Of a stretch of 64,000 bases of DNA, positions 48,251 through 58,954 are shown piece after piece. The position numbers and the translations under genes are program-made. The DNA comes from Aphrocallistes beatrix (lineage: Eukaryota; Porifera; Hexactinellida; Sceptrulophora; Aphrocallistidae), in contig OY725496.1 in assembly GCA_963281255.1 (NCBI GenBank), forward strand, positions 3,325,723 through 3,389,722. Direction: 5' to 3'. Below the pieces are notes generated by a model. That model did no database searches. It was not told where the DNA came from and worked only from the letters and a program-made list of their open reading frames with translations. Numbering within the stretch: the stretch's first letter is position 1; each line of letters begins with the position of its first letter.

Positions 48251-48323
48251 GCCCTGATATAAGCCCTGATATAAGCCCTGATATAAGCCCTGATATAAGC
48301 CCTGATATAAGCCCTGATATAAG
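48251..48323. repeat. 12-bp tandem repeat, six copies
   Basis: Six identical copies of GCCCTGATATAA in a row (48251-48322). Zero divergence among units implies recent slippage expansion. Confidence 0.95.
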
Positions 48324-48362
48324 ATCCTATACATATAATAGTATAGCATGGCCATAGGAAGG

Positions 48363-48513
48363 CAGGGTTGCCGTGGGAATGAAATTTCAATTCCCATTCC
48401 CATCCCATTCCAATAGAATTCCTGTGGGAATCCTATGGAAATCCCCACGGGGGAAAAATCATTCCCATTCCCATTCCCATCCCATGGGGATTCCCATTCC
48501 CATGGCAACCCTG
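48363..48513. mobile_element. hAT-like MITE with GGGAATGG arrays
   Basis: A 151-bp element with a perfect 8-bp target duplication TAGGAAGG (48355-48362 and 48514-48521). The inverted ends are CAGGGTTGCCGTGGGAATG and CAGGGTTGCCATGGGAATG. Inside are runs of CATTCCC/GGGAATG hexamer-like repeats on both arms, so most of the element can fold back. Start CAGGG and the duplication length are typical of hAT. Confidence 0.9.
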
Positions 48514-48798
48514 TAGGAAGGTCATGGCCTGGTTACCACTTTTTTAAAAAATTGTGTTAATTATATGGACGATAAGGTGGATGAGCCACAAAAACTTTTG
48601 ATTAGCATAACGACAATGGTTTTACCACTTTTTATGAGCTTCCGACGGACCTATATAGGAATCACACTAAAATAGACTCAACCAAAATTACAAAAAAAAT
48701 TAACTGTCAAGGGCAAAAAGTGCCATCGTGCATTTTTACCAGGGCCACTTTATTCTGATATTAATATTTCGTCATTTCTCTGGTGTATTTATGTCAAA

Positions 48799-49262
48799 CA
48801 AGCGCACTGCGGACACTGTGTCCGCAGAGTCGCCCTGCGGGCGCCTGGAGTTACTCAATATACTAATTTGTTTAATTTATATAAATACGTATTATAAATA
48901 AAAGTTTAATCATATCGGTCTGAAAATATAATATTCGAATTCTACAACCCTAAAAATCCCATGTCAACAATTGGAAGCTAGTCTCTAGCATAATTTTCGA
49001 AATTCGTCAAATGGTGTTAAAATATGTATATAAAGGTGTGAAAATATATAGTAACCTTTTTTATTGTTATACATTATAATATAATTGAGAGAGAGATATA
49101 GGTTATTGCTTTGAAGTATTAAAAACAATGACAGCCTACCATAGTGTCGTACAATGAGTTCTATTGTGAGAGTGAAGCCGTACATAGTATTGTATTGAAA
49201 AGGTGTGAAAAATTGTTTTCCATTTTTTTTGCAGGTGTGAAAATTTAACCCTATTTCTGAAC
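48799..49262 (-). repeat. Helitron-like repeat, 5'-truncated (family R1)
   Basis: The 3' end (minus strand) reads GCGGACACAGTGTCCGC, then AGTGCG, then CTTG followed by T. A perfect hairpin a few nt from the terminus is a Helitron trait. The body matches 25162-25859 and the reverse complement of 15226-15450. Homology fades near 49262, so the 5' end is missing. Confidence 0.5.
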
Positions 49263-49465
49263 ATCGAAGGGGTAATTTTTCTGAGGGGCTAGACCCCAAA
49301 CTCTATCCATTTGGTCGCTCACTACGCTAGCTTTTGGCTCAATATGGCTGCTGCCTACAGATTTTGAGAAAAAATATTAATTAGTAACTTCAACGCCTTT
49401 AAAACGTGCATGAGTAGTACCCGATATAATACACAACCACACACACAGCCTACCCCTACGGAGGG

Positions 49466-50352
49466 GGGCATGCCTAATTTCCGGGATGGGACGAGTCAAG
49501 ATGCCTAATTCCCGGGACGGGACAGAGAAGGTACCTAATTTCCGGGATGGGACAGGATCATTCCGGGAAACTTTGTCAGTACTTAATTTGCGGGACGAGA
49601 CAAAAATACTTAATTATACAGTCGAGTCGATTCAGTGTATTGTGACATCGATTAATCGCGAACTGCTTAAATCTCAAGGAACAGAATCAGGGGCGGTCAC
49701 AGGAATTTTCCAAACCGGGGCGAGGCGGGGCCAAGGGAAACAAATCCGGGGGCCTTACTATGATTTTGGCTTAGATGGTCGAATGAAATCTGGGGTCGCA
49801 GAATCAACCGCGGGAGAATGCCCCGGATGCCCCCGCCCCCTGGGAACGCCCCTGAGTAGAACAGTTTTCATACATAGAATTTAGTATTAATTACTATTGG
49901 TTAATTGGGAATTCTGCTTAATCGGGGCATGGTATCACGACCCAATGTGTTCTGATTGAGCGGAGTTATTGTACCCGAATAATTACATATATAGTATTCT
50001 ATTGTGAAATTGTAGACTAAATATTAATATAATGGAAACATACATAGTTAATAGAATATACGTAGTCTAGTGAATAATGGGATGACTAAGTGTCACAATA
50101 CACTGAATCGACTCGAATGTATAATTAGCTATTTTTGTCCCGTCCCGCAAATTAAGCACTGACAAAGTTTTCCGGGATGATCCTGTCCCGTCCCGGAAAT
50201 TAGGTATCTTGTTCGTCCCGTCCCGTCCCGGGAATTAGGTATCTTGTTCGTCCCGTCCCGGAGATTAGGCATCTTGACTCTTCCCGTCCCAGAAATTAGG
50301 GACCTAGATTTTCCGGGATGATCCCGTCCCGTCCCGGAAATTAGGCATGCCC
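49466..50352. mobile_element. Foldback hAT-like element (family F2)
   Basis: An 887-bp element with a perfect 8-bp target duplication ACGGAGGG (49458-49465 and 50353-50360) and ends GGGCATGCCTAATTTCCGGG. Each arm, about 200 bp, is a series of degenerate units of the form CTAATTTCCGGGAYGGGACR. The arms are inverted copies, continuing through GACAAAGTTTTCCGGGATGATCC and a CGACTCGA segment towards the centre. A second small element (49688-49854) has inserted in the left arm region. The interior has no coding capacity; the open frame at 49486-49884 is only arm plus insert. Confidence 0.88.
49688..49854. mobile_element. hAT-like MITE (family H3), nested in F2
   Basis: A 167-bp element, CAGGGGCGGTCACAGGAA...GGGAACGCCCCTG. 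It is the opposite-orientation relative of 54152-54317 (166 bp), with the same GGGGCGAG, CATAGTAAGGCC and GCCCCGGATG blocks. It sits inside the F2 element, so F2 is older. No clear 8-bp duplication can be read at this copy. Confidence 0.8.
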
Positions 50353-51407
50353 ACGGAGGGGGTAGAAATAATTATAGCCCTGGTTACTATTCTATCATTT
50401 ACGGTAGTTTTTCAAATGGTTCAACGATTTTCTTTTTGATTTCCTAGAAAATACTTAAGTTCGGTATATCAGCTCTACTTCCAAATAGTTTCACAACATT
50501 ATACGCGATTTATTATTGCTGGGTGTCAGCTACTTACTCTAACTGAAATATTTATATCGATTCAAGACCCCATCAAAAGTTGAGGGATGAACGATCCCGA
50601 GTCGCCCAGTTTTATGAGTACAATGTACTATAGTGGCAATGATGCAGCGTAATTACCCATCCTACTTTTAAAGAGCATTGGAGTAAAACATCCAACTTAT
50701 TTATGTCCTCTATTGCCCTGATTATGAATAATTTTGACTAATTTAAACCTCTCTAATTAGTACCGTTACACTTGTACAAATGATTTGGAGAATTGTTGAA
50801 CTGCGGACTGCATACAGTACTAGTAAGGACTTAAGATATGCAGCTACTTCTGGACGGACGAGATCACTTGATATGCTCCGACCTTCAACTATCGTGGTGA
50901 TGTATGACTTGACTGACATTCTATTATTTTACTTTGAATTGGTTGAACAGATCACTTCAGGCATATACTATGGCAAGTTGATTTACATAGAACACAAAGT
51001 AGGAAACTGGATAACTTGTCTGAGGTCACTATTTCCCATGGTGGATTAAATCAATAGACTGAGGACGGACCGGACCGGACCAGAATGACATAATACAAAT
51101 GAGCGAATCTTTCGATGATTATCAGATACATAAGGACTGGGCTGTTCAAGCGTTAGGGAAGCCTATACAAGGAGGGAATAAAACTAAGTGCGGAATAGCA
51201 ATGCAAAGCGAGGGAAACCGGTTCACATAGAAAGAATGAGTCTAATTTTCGAAAGTCTTACGTTATAATTACCTGATGTTTGAATGGCCCTTGTCAGGTC
51301 AGTGAGTATATTGTATTATAATACTACGAGCTTTCAATAAGTATTCGCCTATTATGCTTGTTATAATTAAACCAATGTTGTTTGGTTGAAATAGAGATAA
51401 TTAGAGC

Positions 51408-51504
51408 CAGAGGCGGATTGGGTCATCGGGACACCGGGAAAATGCCCGGTGGGCCGCTCTCGGGGAATTTGCCAGGCCCGCCTAAGTAGCCCAATCCGCC
51501 CCTG
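51408..51504. mobile_element. 97-bp hAT-like MITE
   Basis: Inverted ends CAGAGGCGGATTGGG and CAGGGGCGGATTGGG. Target duplication ATTAGAGC (51400-51407) against ATTGGAGC (51505-51512), 7 of 8. The inner part GGCCGCTCTCGGGG/GGGCATTTTCCCGG is GC-rich. No coding capacity. Confidence 0.82.
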
Positions 51505-51687
51505 ATTGGAGCAAAGTGTAAATATTATCAGCCTACTAAGGGCCATGCTTACTGAAAATTCCAAATTCCTATCAAGGATAGGAGGACTGTTGTATGCTAT
51601 CTTAACTCTCGTGCAATTTAATTCAAATGTATTACTGGACCATGGGTGTTATTATGCCGAGATAACTTGATGTAGTGTGAACCAAGG

Positions 51688-51818
51688 GGGCATGCCTAAT
51701 TTCCGGGACTGGACGGGACCGTCCCGGAAAATCTATATACCTAATTTCCGGGAACGGACGGGTTAAGATACCTAATTTCCGGGACTGTCTCGTCCCATCC
51801 CGGAAATTAGGCATGCCC
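51688..51818. mobile_element. Short F2-family derivative
   Basis: A 131-bp palindromic piece with the F2 ends GGGCATGCCTAATTTCCGGG on both sides and internal CTAATTTCCGGG units. The flanks (AACCAAGG and TAAACTCA) do not form a duplication, so it may have lost bases or moved by recombination. Confidence 0.75.
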
Positions 51819-52272
51819 TAAACTCACCTACACATTGACTCGAATTTATGTGATCTTGGTTTAGTCGAACCCTTATCCAGAGGCATAGCCAATTGGATTT
51901 TAGGGTGCGGCACAAAATTATTGGGTTGAATCCTTGGCTACTTGTGTCGCACGCCCTACACTATCCTACACTATACTTATCACATGGAGGAAGTCAATCA
52001 AATATGGTGAGCTAATCTGTCACAATACAGTGCCACCACTTTTCTGACAAACCGTCTAGTACGCCACAATTTTCGTGCACCAATTCATTGTAATATGGTA
52101 TTTTAGAAATCCACCACAGATTTGGCTGCACCAATTGCGGTGGATTATCCGGGCGGCACTGTATTAGAATATCCTGTTTTATACTAAGTATATAAGTCTG
52201 AGTGATATGTTAAGACATAATAACATCCATGGTCCAATAATACTTCTAGTTAAAATTGCACGCGTGAGTTAA

Positions 52273-52329
52273 CCGTAGAATGCCCATTGGGGACACAGTG
52301 TTAAGCCATATAAATGCTAGGCATTCTAG
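52273..52329. mobile_element. TTAA-flanked mini-element (family P1), short
   Basis: TTAA|CCGTAGAATGCCCATTGGGG...AGGCATTCTAG. It shares the ends of 44384-44467 but has only about 57 bp. The right TTAA is not preserved. Confidence 0.4.
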
Positions 52330-52722
52330 AGATAATTATTAAGATAGCATACTTTTTTTAATCATTACGTTTTTATAAATCACTTCTGTAGAAAAGTAAG
52401 GCCATTTTCAAGACCATTATTTCATACAAAACATTCAATTTTTTCTCAATGGCTGTAGAATGATATTTGAATATATAAGATAAAAAATCTTGTGGGGCAA
52501 GCATCCCACACACTTACTACCATCACTCTCTCACTCGTTCTTGCCCCCTCTCTCCCCCCACACTTTGGCCAAAGAAGGAGAAAACTTTACGTCTATTATT
52601 GCAGTTTGGTTATTTAAAATTGACTATGAAAGGTCGGGTAAGGATATCTAATTTTCGCGATGGTCCGGCCCATAGGCGGCAATAACCAGGCAAATACGGT
52701 AACGCTAAGCACAAGACAATGT

Positions 52723-53575
52723 CTTATAATAAAAAGTCGAGAGAGCATGCTCGTTAGGTCGAGAGAACAAGTTCCTTAGGTCGAAATAGGATGTTCTACA
52801 AATTCATCACATGTATTCAATTCCTAATGCTATTACCGTTACCAGGGCGGTAGATATGCAGTGCCAGATGAGTTGTTTAGCATGTTCATGCCATACAGCA
52901 TTAAATGTTCATGCAAAGTTCTTGCCAGAACTCAAATGTTCATGCTACAACTCAAAAGTTCATGATATGTCAACATTGTAGATATGTCTATAATATATGC
53001 ATTTTATTGTGATAGGAGACATCCATTGCTCAATTGTAAATTCCTCCTGCCATATATGAGTAACAAACATACAAGTATTTAATTAAGAGGCTTCTATAAA
53101 CCACAGCATTATTGATGGGCTTTCTATTAGCCCTTGGTATACTCCATTGGTTACCAGCATCATACCTACTTATAAAAGCAGGAAGTTATTACATATATGA
53201 AACATCTCGAACTAATTTAAACCAATTTTACATCAGGATTTTTAAAGGTGATACTCCGTACGGTAAGTACAGGATATAGGACTCACGTAGTAGATTCAAA
53301 TCAGTAAATACCTTTTTTTGAATTTAAAAAGAAGGTAGAAATGTAGGGAGCATGCTCTCTCGACCTAACGAGCATGCTCTCTTGACTTAACGAGCATGCT
53401 CTCTCGACTTAACGAGCATACTCTCTCGACTTAACGAGCATGCTCTCTCGACCTAACGAGCATGCTCTCTTGACTTAACGAGTATGCTCTCTCGACTTAA
53501 CGAGCATGCTCTCTCGACTTAACGAGCATACTCTCTCGACTTAACGAGCATGCTCTCTCGACTTTTCAATACCTC
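52723..53575. mobile_element. Foldback hAT-like MITE, long copy (family F1)
   Basis: An 853-bp copy of the 14200-14554 element in the opposite orientation, with a perfect 8-bp target duplication GACAATGT (52715-52722 and 53576-53583). It starts CTTATAATAAAAAGTCGAG and ends CTCTCGACTTTTCAATACCTC. The left array has two to three degenerate monomers, the right array ten (53344-53566). The interior shares CTACTACATG/ACTGATTTGAATC and AAAAAGGTA-type blocks with the short copy, plus about 450 bp of extra unique sequence that contains several GTTCATG repeats (52880-52965). Confidence 0.88.
53344..53566. repeat. 22-bp palindromic monomer array, ten copies
   Basis: Ten copies of a 22-bp unit: GAGCATGCTC, then TCTCGACTTAAC. 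Variants occur in a repeating order: a CCTAAC ending (units 1, 5), CTCTTGAC (2, 6), GAGCATAC (4, 9). This suggests a block of four to five units was itself duplicated. Confidence 0.92.
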
Positions 53576-54151
53576 GACAATGTACATTCTACATATAGTT
53601 ATGCATAAAAACATCAAAGATTTTTCAGGTTCCCCCTAGCTTCAAACCTGTGAGAGGGGCGGTCCCCAGGTCCCCGTCATCGACACCTATGTTCCCATTC
53701 CAGATTTTAGGCTTTGATAGACCAATGGTAATTTATTGTTATATGAAAATATTATATTATTATTTTAGGGAGAGTATCCTAAACTGGTGTGATAAAATCG
53801 AATGAAGTAAACTAGATTATAATACGTATTACAACAAATTTTTATACCAATTTGAAGCTAATCCTCTAAGGAATTCAATAAATTAACATTGACTCTAAAA
53901 TATCGGGTCAGGATGCTTAGTTCCCCGAAATGGTCCCGCCCCATTCCCGATTTATACATCCCCCTTTTAATATGCTAATGGTAATTTTAATTTTAATGTC
54001 ACTTCAATTATATGGAAGTATTCTGGAATTATCGTTACTGCACATTTTCCAGATAGTAGCACGACCGTGTTTGAGCACCTAGGATTTTCATATTTTTATT
54101 CTGAGGGGCAAGTCCCCAGAAACCCCATACAGTCGCTCGCTGCTCTATGAG

Positions 54152-54317
54152 CAGGGACGGCCCCAGGGGGAGGGCATCCGGGGCATTTGCCCCGAGTTTT
54201 ATTCTGCGGCCCCGGATTTCATTCAACCACCTAAGCCAAAATCATAGTAAGGGCCCCGGATTTTTTTCCTTTGGCCCCGACTCGCCCCGATTTGGAAAAT
54301 TCCTGTGACCGCCCCTG
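54152..54317. mobile_element. hAT-like MITE (family H3)
   Basis: A 166-bp element with a perfect 8-bp target duplication TCTATGAG (54144-54151 and 54318-54325). The ends are CAGGGACGGCCCCAGGGGG and CAGGGGCGGTCACAGGAA. GC-rich, non-coding, related to 49688-49854. Confidence 0.9.
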
Positions 54318-54510
54318 TCTATGAGCCTCCATTATTTTATGGATTCTAATGGCCCCACCCTACTCTTTGTGAGCTTTCTACCCCATGATGGTGAGCAGGC
54401 AGCATCAGGGCTCTCACTGAGAGATTGAACATTGCACGAATAAAATACATAGTAGAACAACAGTAATTATCATTGTTATCCATTCGTTTTTCATAGCACT
54501 TTTATAGCTA

Positions 54511-55324
54511 CAAGCGAACTTCGCTTGGTTGCGCTGCGCGGCTGGCGGACACTTCGTGTCATCAGAGGCGTCCTTTGGACGCCTAAGCTCACATTGATTA
54601 ATTATAAGGTAGATAACATCTCTAATTACGTCTGTCTTACTGTTATAATCGATATCACTCAAAAATCACCAAATTTGTCAATTTTTAAAATTTTTGATGC
54701 GTAATGATGACGTCATAACAAAGCGATGAGTCATCATTTTTTGATAATAGTTGTATCATATGTGAATAATATTAATATACACATTCTATTAAAATTTCAG
54801 CCTTCTATCACCTAAAATGGCTGAGTTATGGTCGAAATACTGAAATTTTTAATTATAAAAAGTGACAATGACGTCATAATTCCATGATGGGTCGACATTT
54901 TCGTCTGAGGTGAACTTAGTGGAGTCATAGCCAAAAGACTCCCACATGCCAAAAATCAACTTTCTGGGCCTGGCAGTTTCCTTTTTGACCTTTTTGATAA
55001 TTAGAAATTTCAGTCATTCAACTATAACTCAGACATTTTAGGTGATAATATAATAAAAGGCTGAAATTTTAATAGAATGTGTATATTAATATATCTTACA
55101 TATAATACAACTCTCATTAAAAAATGATGACTAATCACTCTGTTATGATGTTATCATTACCCCAATCAAATTTTTAAAAATAGACAAATTTGATGATTTT
55201 TCAAGCGATATCGATTATAACAGTAAGACAGATGTATTTAGTGATGTTATCTACCTTATAATTAATTAATGAGCCAGGCACCTCCGGCGGACACAAAGTG
55301 TCCGCCAGCCGCGAAGCGCGCTTG
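54511..55324. mobile_element. 814-bp palindromic element (family A/B)
   Basis: The two halves are inverted copies with a centre near 54985. Each terminus begins CAAGCG and carries, in order, short GC-rich hairpins: GCGCTGCGCGGC, GGCGGACAC/GTGTCCGCC, and GGCGCC-type. An AT-rich arm follows with ATCGATATCACTC, GACGTCAT and GGCTGAAATTTTAATAG. Flanking 8-mers TATAGCTA and TATATATA match at 6 of 8. The same arms bound the transposase-bearing element at 55477-58844, so this looks like its non-autonomous derivative. Confidence 0.75.
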
Positions 55325-55684
55325 TATATATATCAGTGGCATGCCCCCCCGAAATGTTTCTGAATGGCCATCCAATATAAATAGGATTATTTTCTATAAT
55401 TCATTGCCATCTTTATTCACTAAATATAGCAAGTGGTATGGTATACTATTCATTGTAGTTAAATATTGTTATAATACAAGCGCGCTTAGCTTGCTTGCGC
55501 TGCGCGGCTGGCGGACATCTTGTGTCCGCCGGAGGCGCCCTTTGGGCGCCTGGGCTCACATTGATTAATTATAGGGAGGATAACATCTCTAAATATGTCT
55601 GTGTTACTGTTAAAATCGATATCACTCAAAAAACTTCAAATTTGAGTTCTAATAGTAAAGATCATATCGATATTCCTGTTCTTT

Positions 55685-58255
55685 TCAGCCAATTTCATCT
55701 GTTTGTAGATGGATTGAACGTTCATAAATGACTATAAGGGCTAGTCCAGTTAATCGCTCTTCTCCCACGGTATTTCTTAAATACGTTCTAATGCGTTTCA
55801 AAGTTGAGAAACTTCTTTCACTTGTAGCAGTTGTGATTGGTAACGTGGTAAATATCTGTAATCTAAACAGAGCTGGCATCAAGTTTCTATTGCATTCAGA
55901 TAATGCTTCGACTGCAGTTTTATGTACCATGTCGCCTTTTGCCAGTTTTTTAGACCGGATACATTGCCAGATATCCATTTCTGCAGTACGATAAGGCAGC
56001 AATGACTCAATGACTCTAATCAAACCTAAGATTAAGTTGCTCTATCAGCCACTGAAAATATGGAAGGAATACGTGTTCTCTATAGAAAATTTCTTCTCGG
56101 TTGAGAAATTTAGAATTAGCTCTTGCTAGACCCCTGGGAAGCGTCACTGAAGATCCCAAAATTTCAACTTTGGATTTTGCAGTCGTAAAAACTAGAAACT
56201 CATTATCCTGTATATCCCTTTTAAAAATTGTCACCAAATTTCTCAATTATGGAACACACTGCAAACAAATCTAAATTTGGTTACTGCAATTGTTTTGAAG
56301 CATTGAGCAGAAGTGCACTTGGACCTTCTAAAACCATGCAAGAGTAAATGAAGTTGAAAGAAGTACATACATGAATAAGCTAATTTGCTTGCGATACTGT
56401 TTCTCCTCCTGCTACTTGATTTAGTTCCTATAAAGCTCCAACGTTTGGCTCAAGTAATTCCAGAAACACCAATATTGCATCATGCCTTTCTACCCATCGT
56501 GTAATAGAGTTTTCAATCGCTGGCGTCTCGATTCGGGACATAAGATTTGAATGGCCTGACGTAGTCTCTCCTCACGTAAAGGGTAAACATGAAAAAAGGA
56601 GATTATTGAAGCAAGACTAGAGAATGTATTTCTAACAACAATAGTATTAGCTTTAGCAATGGTCAAATTTAAATTATGCAATGCACAATGAGTATAGTGG
56701 ACCATTGGATACTTTTCACGTATGCAGACTTGAACTCCTTTGTATTTTCCAGACATTGAACTAGCCCCATCCAATCCGAGTCCAACCATTCTTTTCAGAT
56801 CAAGACCAGAAGAGATGCAAAATAATTCAATTGAATTTGCAATTCCCTCACCAGTTAGGTCAGTTACTGTCATGAAACCAAGAAACTTCTCGTATATGAT
56901 GGGGATATTATCATTTCGGATATTAATGTAACGAGCTGAGATAGACAGTTGCTCATAAGCTGAAACATCTGCTGGCTCGTCAGCTAAAATAGTGAAAGGG
57001 ACACTTTCATGAACTTCCGCAAACAATCTTTTTGCTAATCAATGATCCGCAAATATTTATAATCTCGTTCTGAATGTTTGGGCTGAGATATTTAGCGTTT
57101 GCACCACTTGTAGTTAAGTGTTCTCTTAAAACAGCCTCGCCTGCTCTTACAGAGTTGCACGCGGGCCGAACTTTGTACCCGCGGCCCGCAACTAAATTAT
57201 TCGGCCCGCAAGAAGCCCGCATAAATATTTTTGGCCCGCTTTGTAAGTTACTAACTATAAACATAATAAATAGACTACACTTAGGAAATCCTTTTATGTG
57301 AGAGTTTCTGCAAACACAAATAAGTGGAAACTGACAAAGTTCCATTTACGTAAGTATTCCTTAATTGGTACCTCGTGACAATTAGAAACATCGTCTCGGT
57401 TGTCATCGCGGGGAGTCCTGCCAAGATTTCCGGCCCGCGGAGCCCGCAAACTATTATATTCGGCCCGCGTGCAACTCTGTGCTCTTAGACGTAAACGAAG
57501 GGCTGCACGGAAGTTACCATCGTTTTCATTTGGCTCTTCAATATTCAATTCTGAAGACTCGCCTCTATGTGCACCAAAGGCTAATTCCTGTCGACCAAGA
57601 AAAAGAATCGTTTCTATTATAGGTACCAGTATATCATGATTTAATTGTTTCTGTTTAATTCGCTGTTGATTTAGCTGGTCACGAATGTCTAAACCAATCT
57701 CAGCTGCCTTTTTGAAAGTATCACTCTTCATAGTACAATCTCAATGATACGAGAGCTGAAAATACTGGCATTCTTGTAGTTGTTGAACGGGGAAATTACT
57801 ACTACTAGGAATCCAACTTTTTGTGTTCCTCCTTTACCTACTCGTTTGTCATTTCTATCTAAAAACAGGACACAAATTTTACAAAATGCGCCCGACAAGT
57901 ATTCAGAGTAAGCAAGCCATGGGAAACGAACCAGCCAACAACCATTGAAATACCTTTCCTACCTCCTTGAATGATTGCTGGATAGATATAATTTTCTGGC
58001 GGCGTCCAACAGTTATGCAATTTTCTAAAAGAAGTCTTCATCTACTGACTGGTTTTCTGTTACAAATAGCCCGATATCCATATGGTTTGGATGAGCAGTA
58101 ATGGACAGATCCTCGTTCGAATGATCAAGAGAGAGAGAATCGTTTTCAGTGATAATCAATGATTCGTCCAACTCGTTTTCAGATGACAAATCGTTTTCAA
58201 CTCTTGATTGTTTCGAAAGGAAAAAGTCAAGTGAATTTCCTGGACGTTTAGACAT
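55685..58255 (-). pseudogene. hAT transposase, DUF4371/ZMYM1-like, broken
   Basis: Several minus-strand frames line up in order. The N-terminus from ATG 58255 (MSKRPGNSLDFFLSKQ) leads to a TTF-like segment CWTPPENYIYPAIIQGGRK (about 58000). A KGGTQKVGF...PFNNYKNA piece follows. Then comes the DUF4371 core: LGRQELAFGAHRGES, YLSPNIQNEIINICG, FTILADEPADVSAYEQLS, GLGLDGASSMSGKYKGVQ. After a frameshifted gap the C-terminal hAT dimerisation motif LPITTATSERSFSTLKRIRTYLRN appears near 55780. At least three frame breaks and in-frame stops are present, and a 330-bp MITE (57150-57479) interrupts the DUF4371 domain. Inactive. The family is related to vertebrate ZMYM1-like and domesticated hAT genes. Confidence 0.88.
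57150..57479. mobile_element. hAT-like MITE inside the transposase gene
   Basis: A 330-bp insertion with a perfect 8-bp target duplication TGCTCTTA (57142-57149 and 57480-57487) and inverted ends CAGAGTTGCACGCGGGCCGA. GC-rich CGGCCCGC motifs are repeated near both ends. Removing the element and one duplication rejoins the reading frame across the DUF4371 region (RLRLR...AGEAVLREHL). Confidence 0.93.
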
Positions 58256-58337
58256 TATGCGTAGATTATACCAACTATTCATTCATGAATCCATTTATTA
58301 CAATAAATCCTTACTATTAAAACTCGATTATTGTTTG

Positions 58338-58362
58338 TATATATATATATATATATATATAT
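58338..58362. repeat. (TA)n microsatellite
   Basis: About 12 TA dinucleotides in a row, just upstream of the transposase gene start (minus strand) and at the inner edge of the element's right arm. Confidence 0.9.
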
Positions 58363-58954
58363 CTGTAACGAATTGATTGAAGAAACTGCCAGGCGTAGAA
58401 AGCTGATTTTTGGCATGTGGGAGTATTTTGGCTATGGCTCCAGTAAGTTCTGAGCTCAGACGAAAATGTCGACTCATCATGGAATTATGACGTCATTGTC
58501 ACATTTTTAAAAGTTAAGCAACACAGTTATTCGGGCATAACTCAGCCATTATAGGAGATAGAAGGCTGAAATTTTAATAGAATCTGTATCCAAACACGTC
58601 ACACATATGATGCAACTATCATCAAAAAATGATGACCATCACTTTGCTATGACGTCATCATTACTCATCAAAATTTTAAAAATTGTGTTTTCAAGTGATA
58701 TCGATTTTAAAACTAAGTTGGACATATTTAGAGATTATATCTCCCTTATAATTAACCAATGTCACCTCCAGGCGACCGAAGGGAGCCTCCGGCGGACACG
58801 AAGTGTCTGCCAGCCGCGCAGCGCAAGCAAGCGAAGCGCGCTTGTGACTATGAAACCTTGAACAAATCAAGTGCTATTTTGGGAATAGTTTAATGCATTT
58901 AACAACTTTCACTATTTGATGAATAATAAACAATGTTGTTATTAAAACATTAAC

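Larger units (their letters stand above)
55477..58844. mobile_element. Transposase-bearing element (family A/B), decayed
   Basis: Left end CAAGCGCGCTTAGC, right end GCGAAGCGCGCTTG, with the hairpin series of the 814-bp element at both. The left arm shares about 160 bp with that element (to about 55640), the right arm about 465 bp (58380-58844). Between them lies a decayed DUF4371/hAT transposase on the minus strand. No 8-bp target duplication is evident (TTATAATA against TGACTATG); both ends are next to A on the left and T on the right. Confidence 0.65.

Noticed and set aside
49680-49862. 8-bp target duplication for the nested H3 MITE
   Set aside because: Flanks AACAGAAT and AGTAGAAC do not match well enough to call.
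49486-49884. 132-codon open frame on the plus strand
   Set aside because: It consists of the F2 element arm and the nested H3 MITE; the translation is repeat-derived.
55469-58852. 8-bp target duplication for the transposase-bearing element
   Set aside because: TTATAATA and TGACTATG differ at most positions, so no duplication is claimed.
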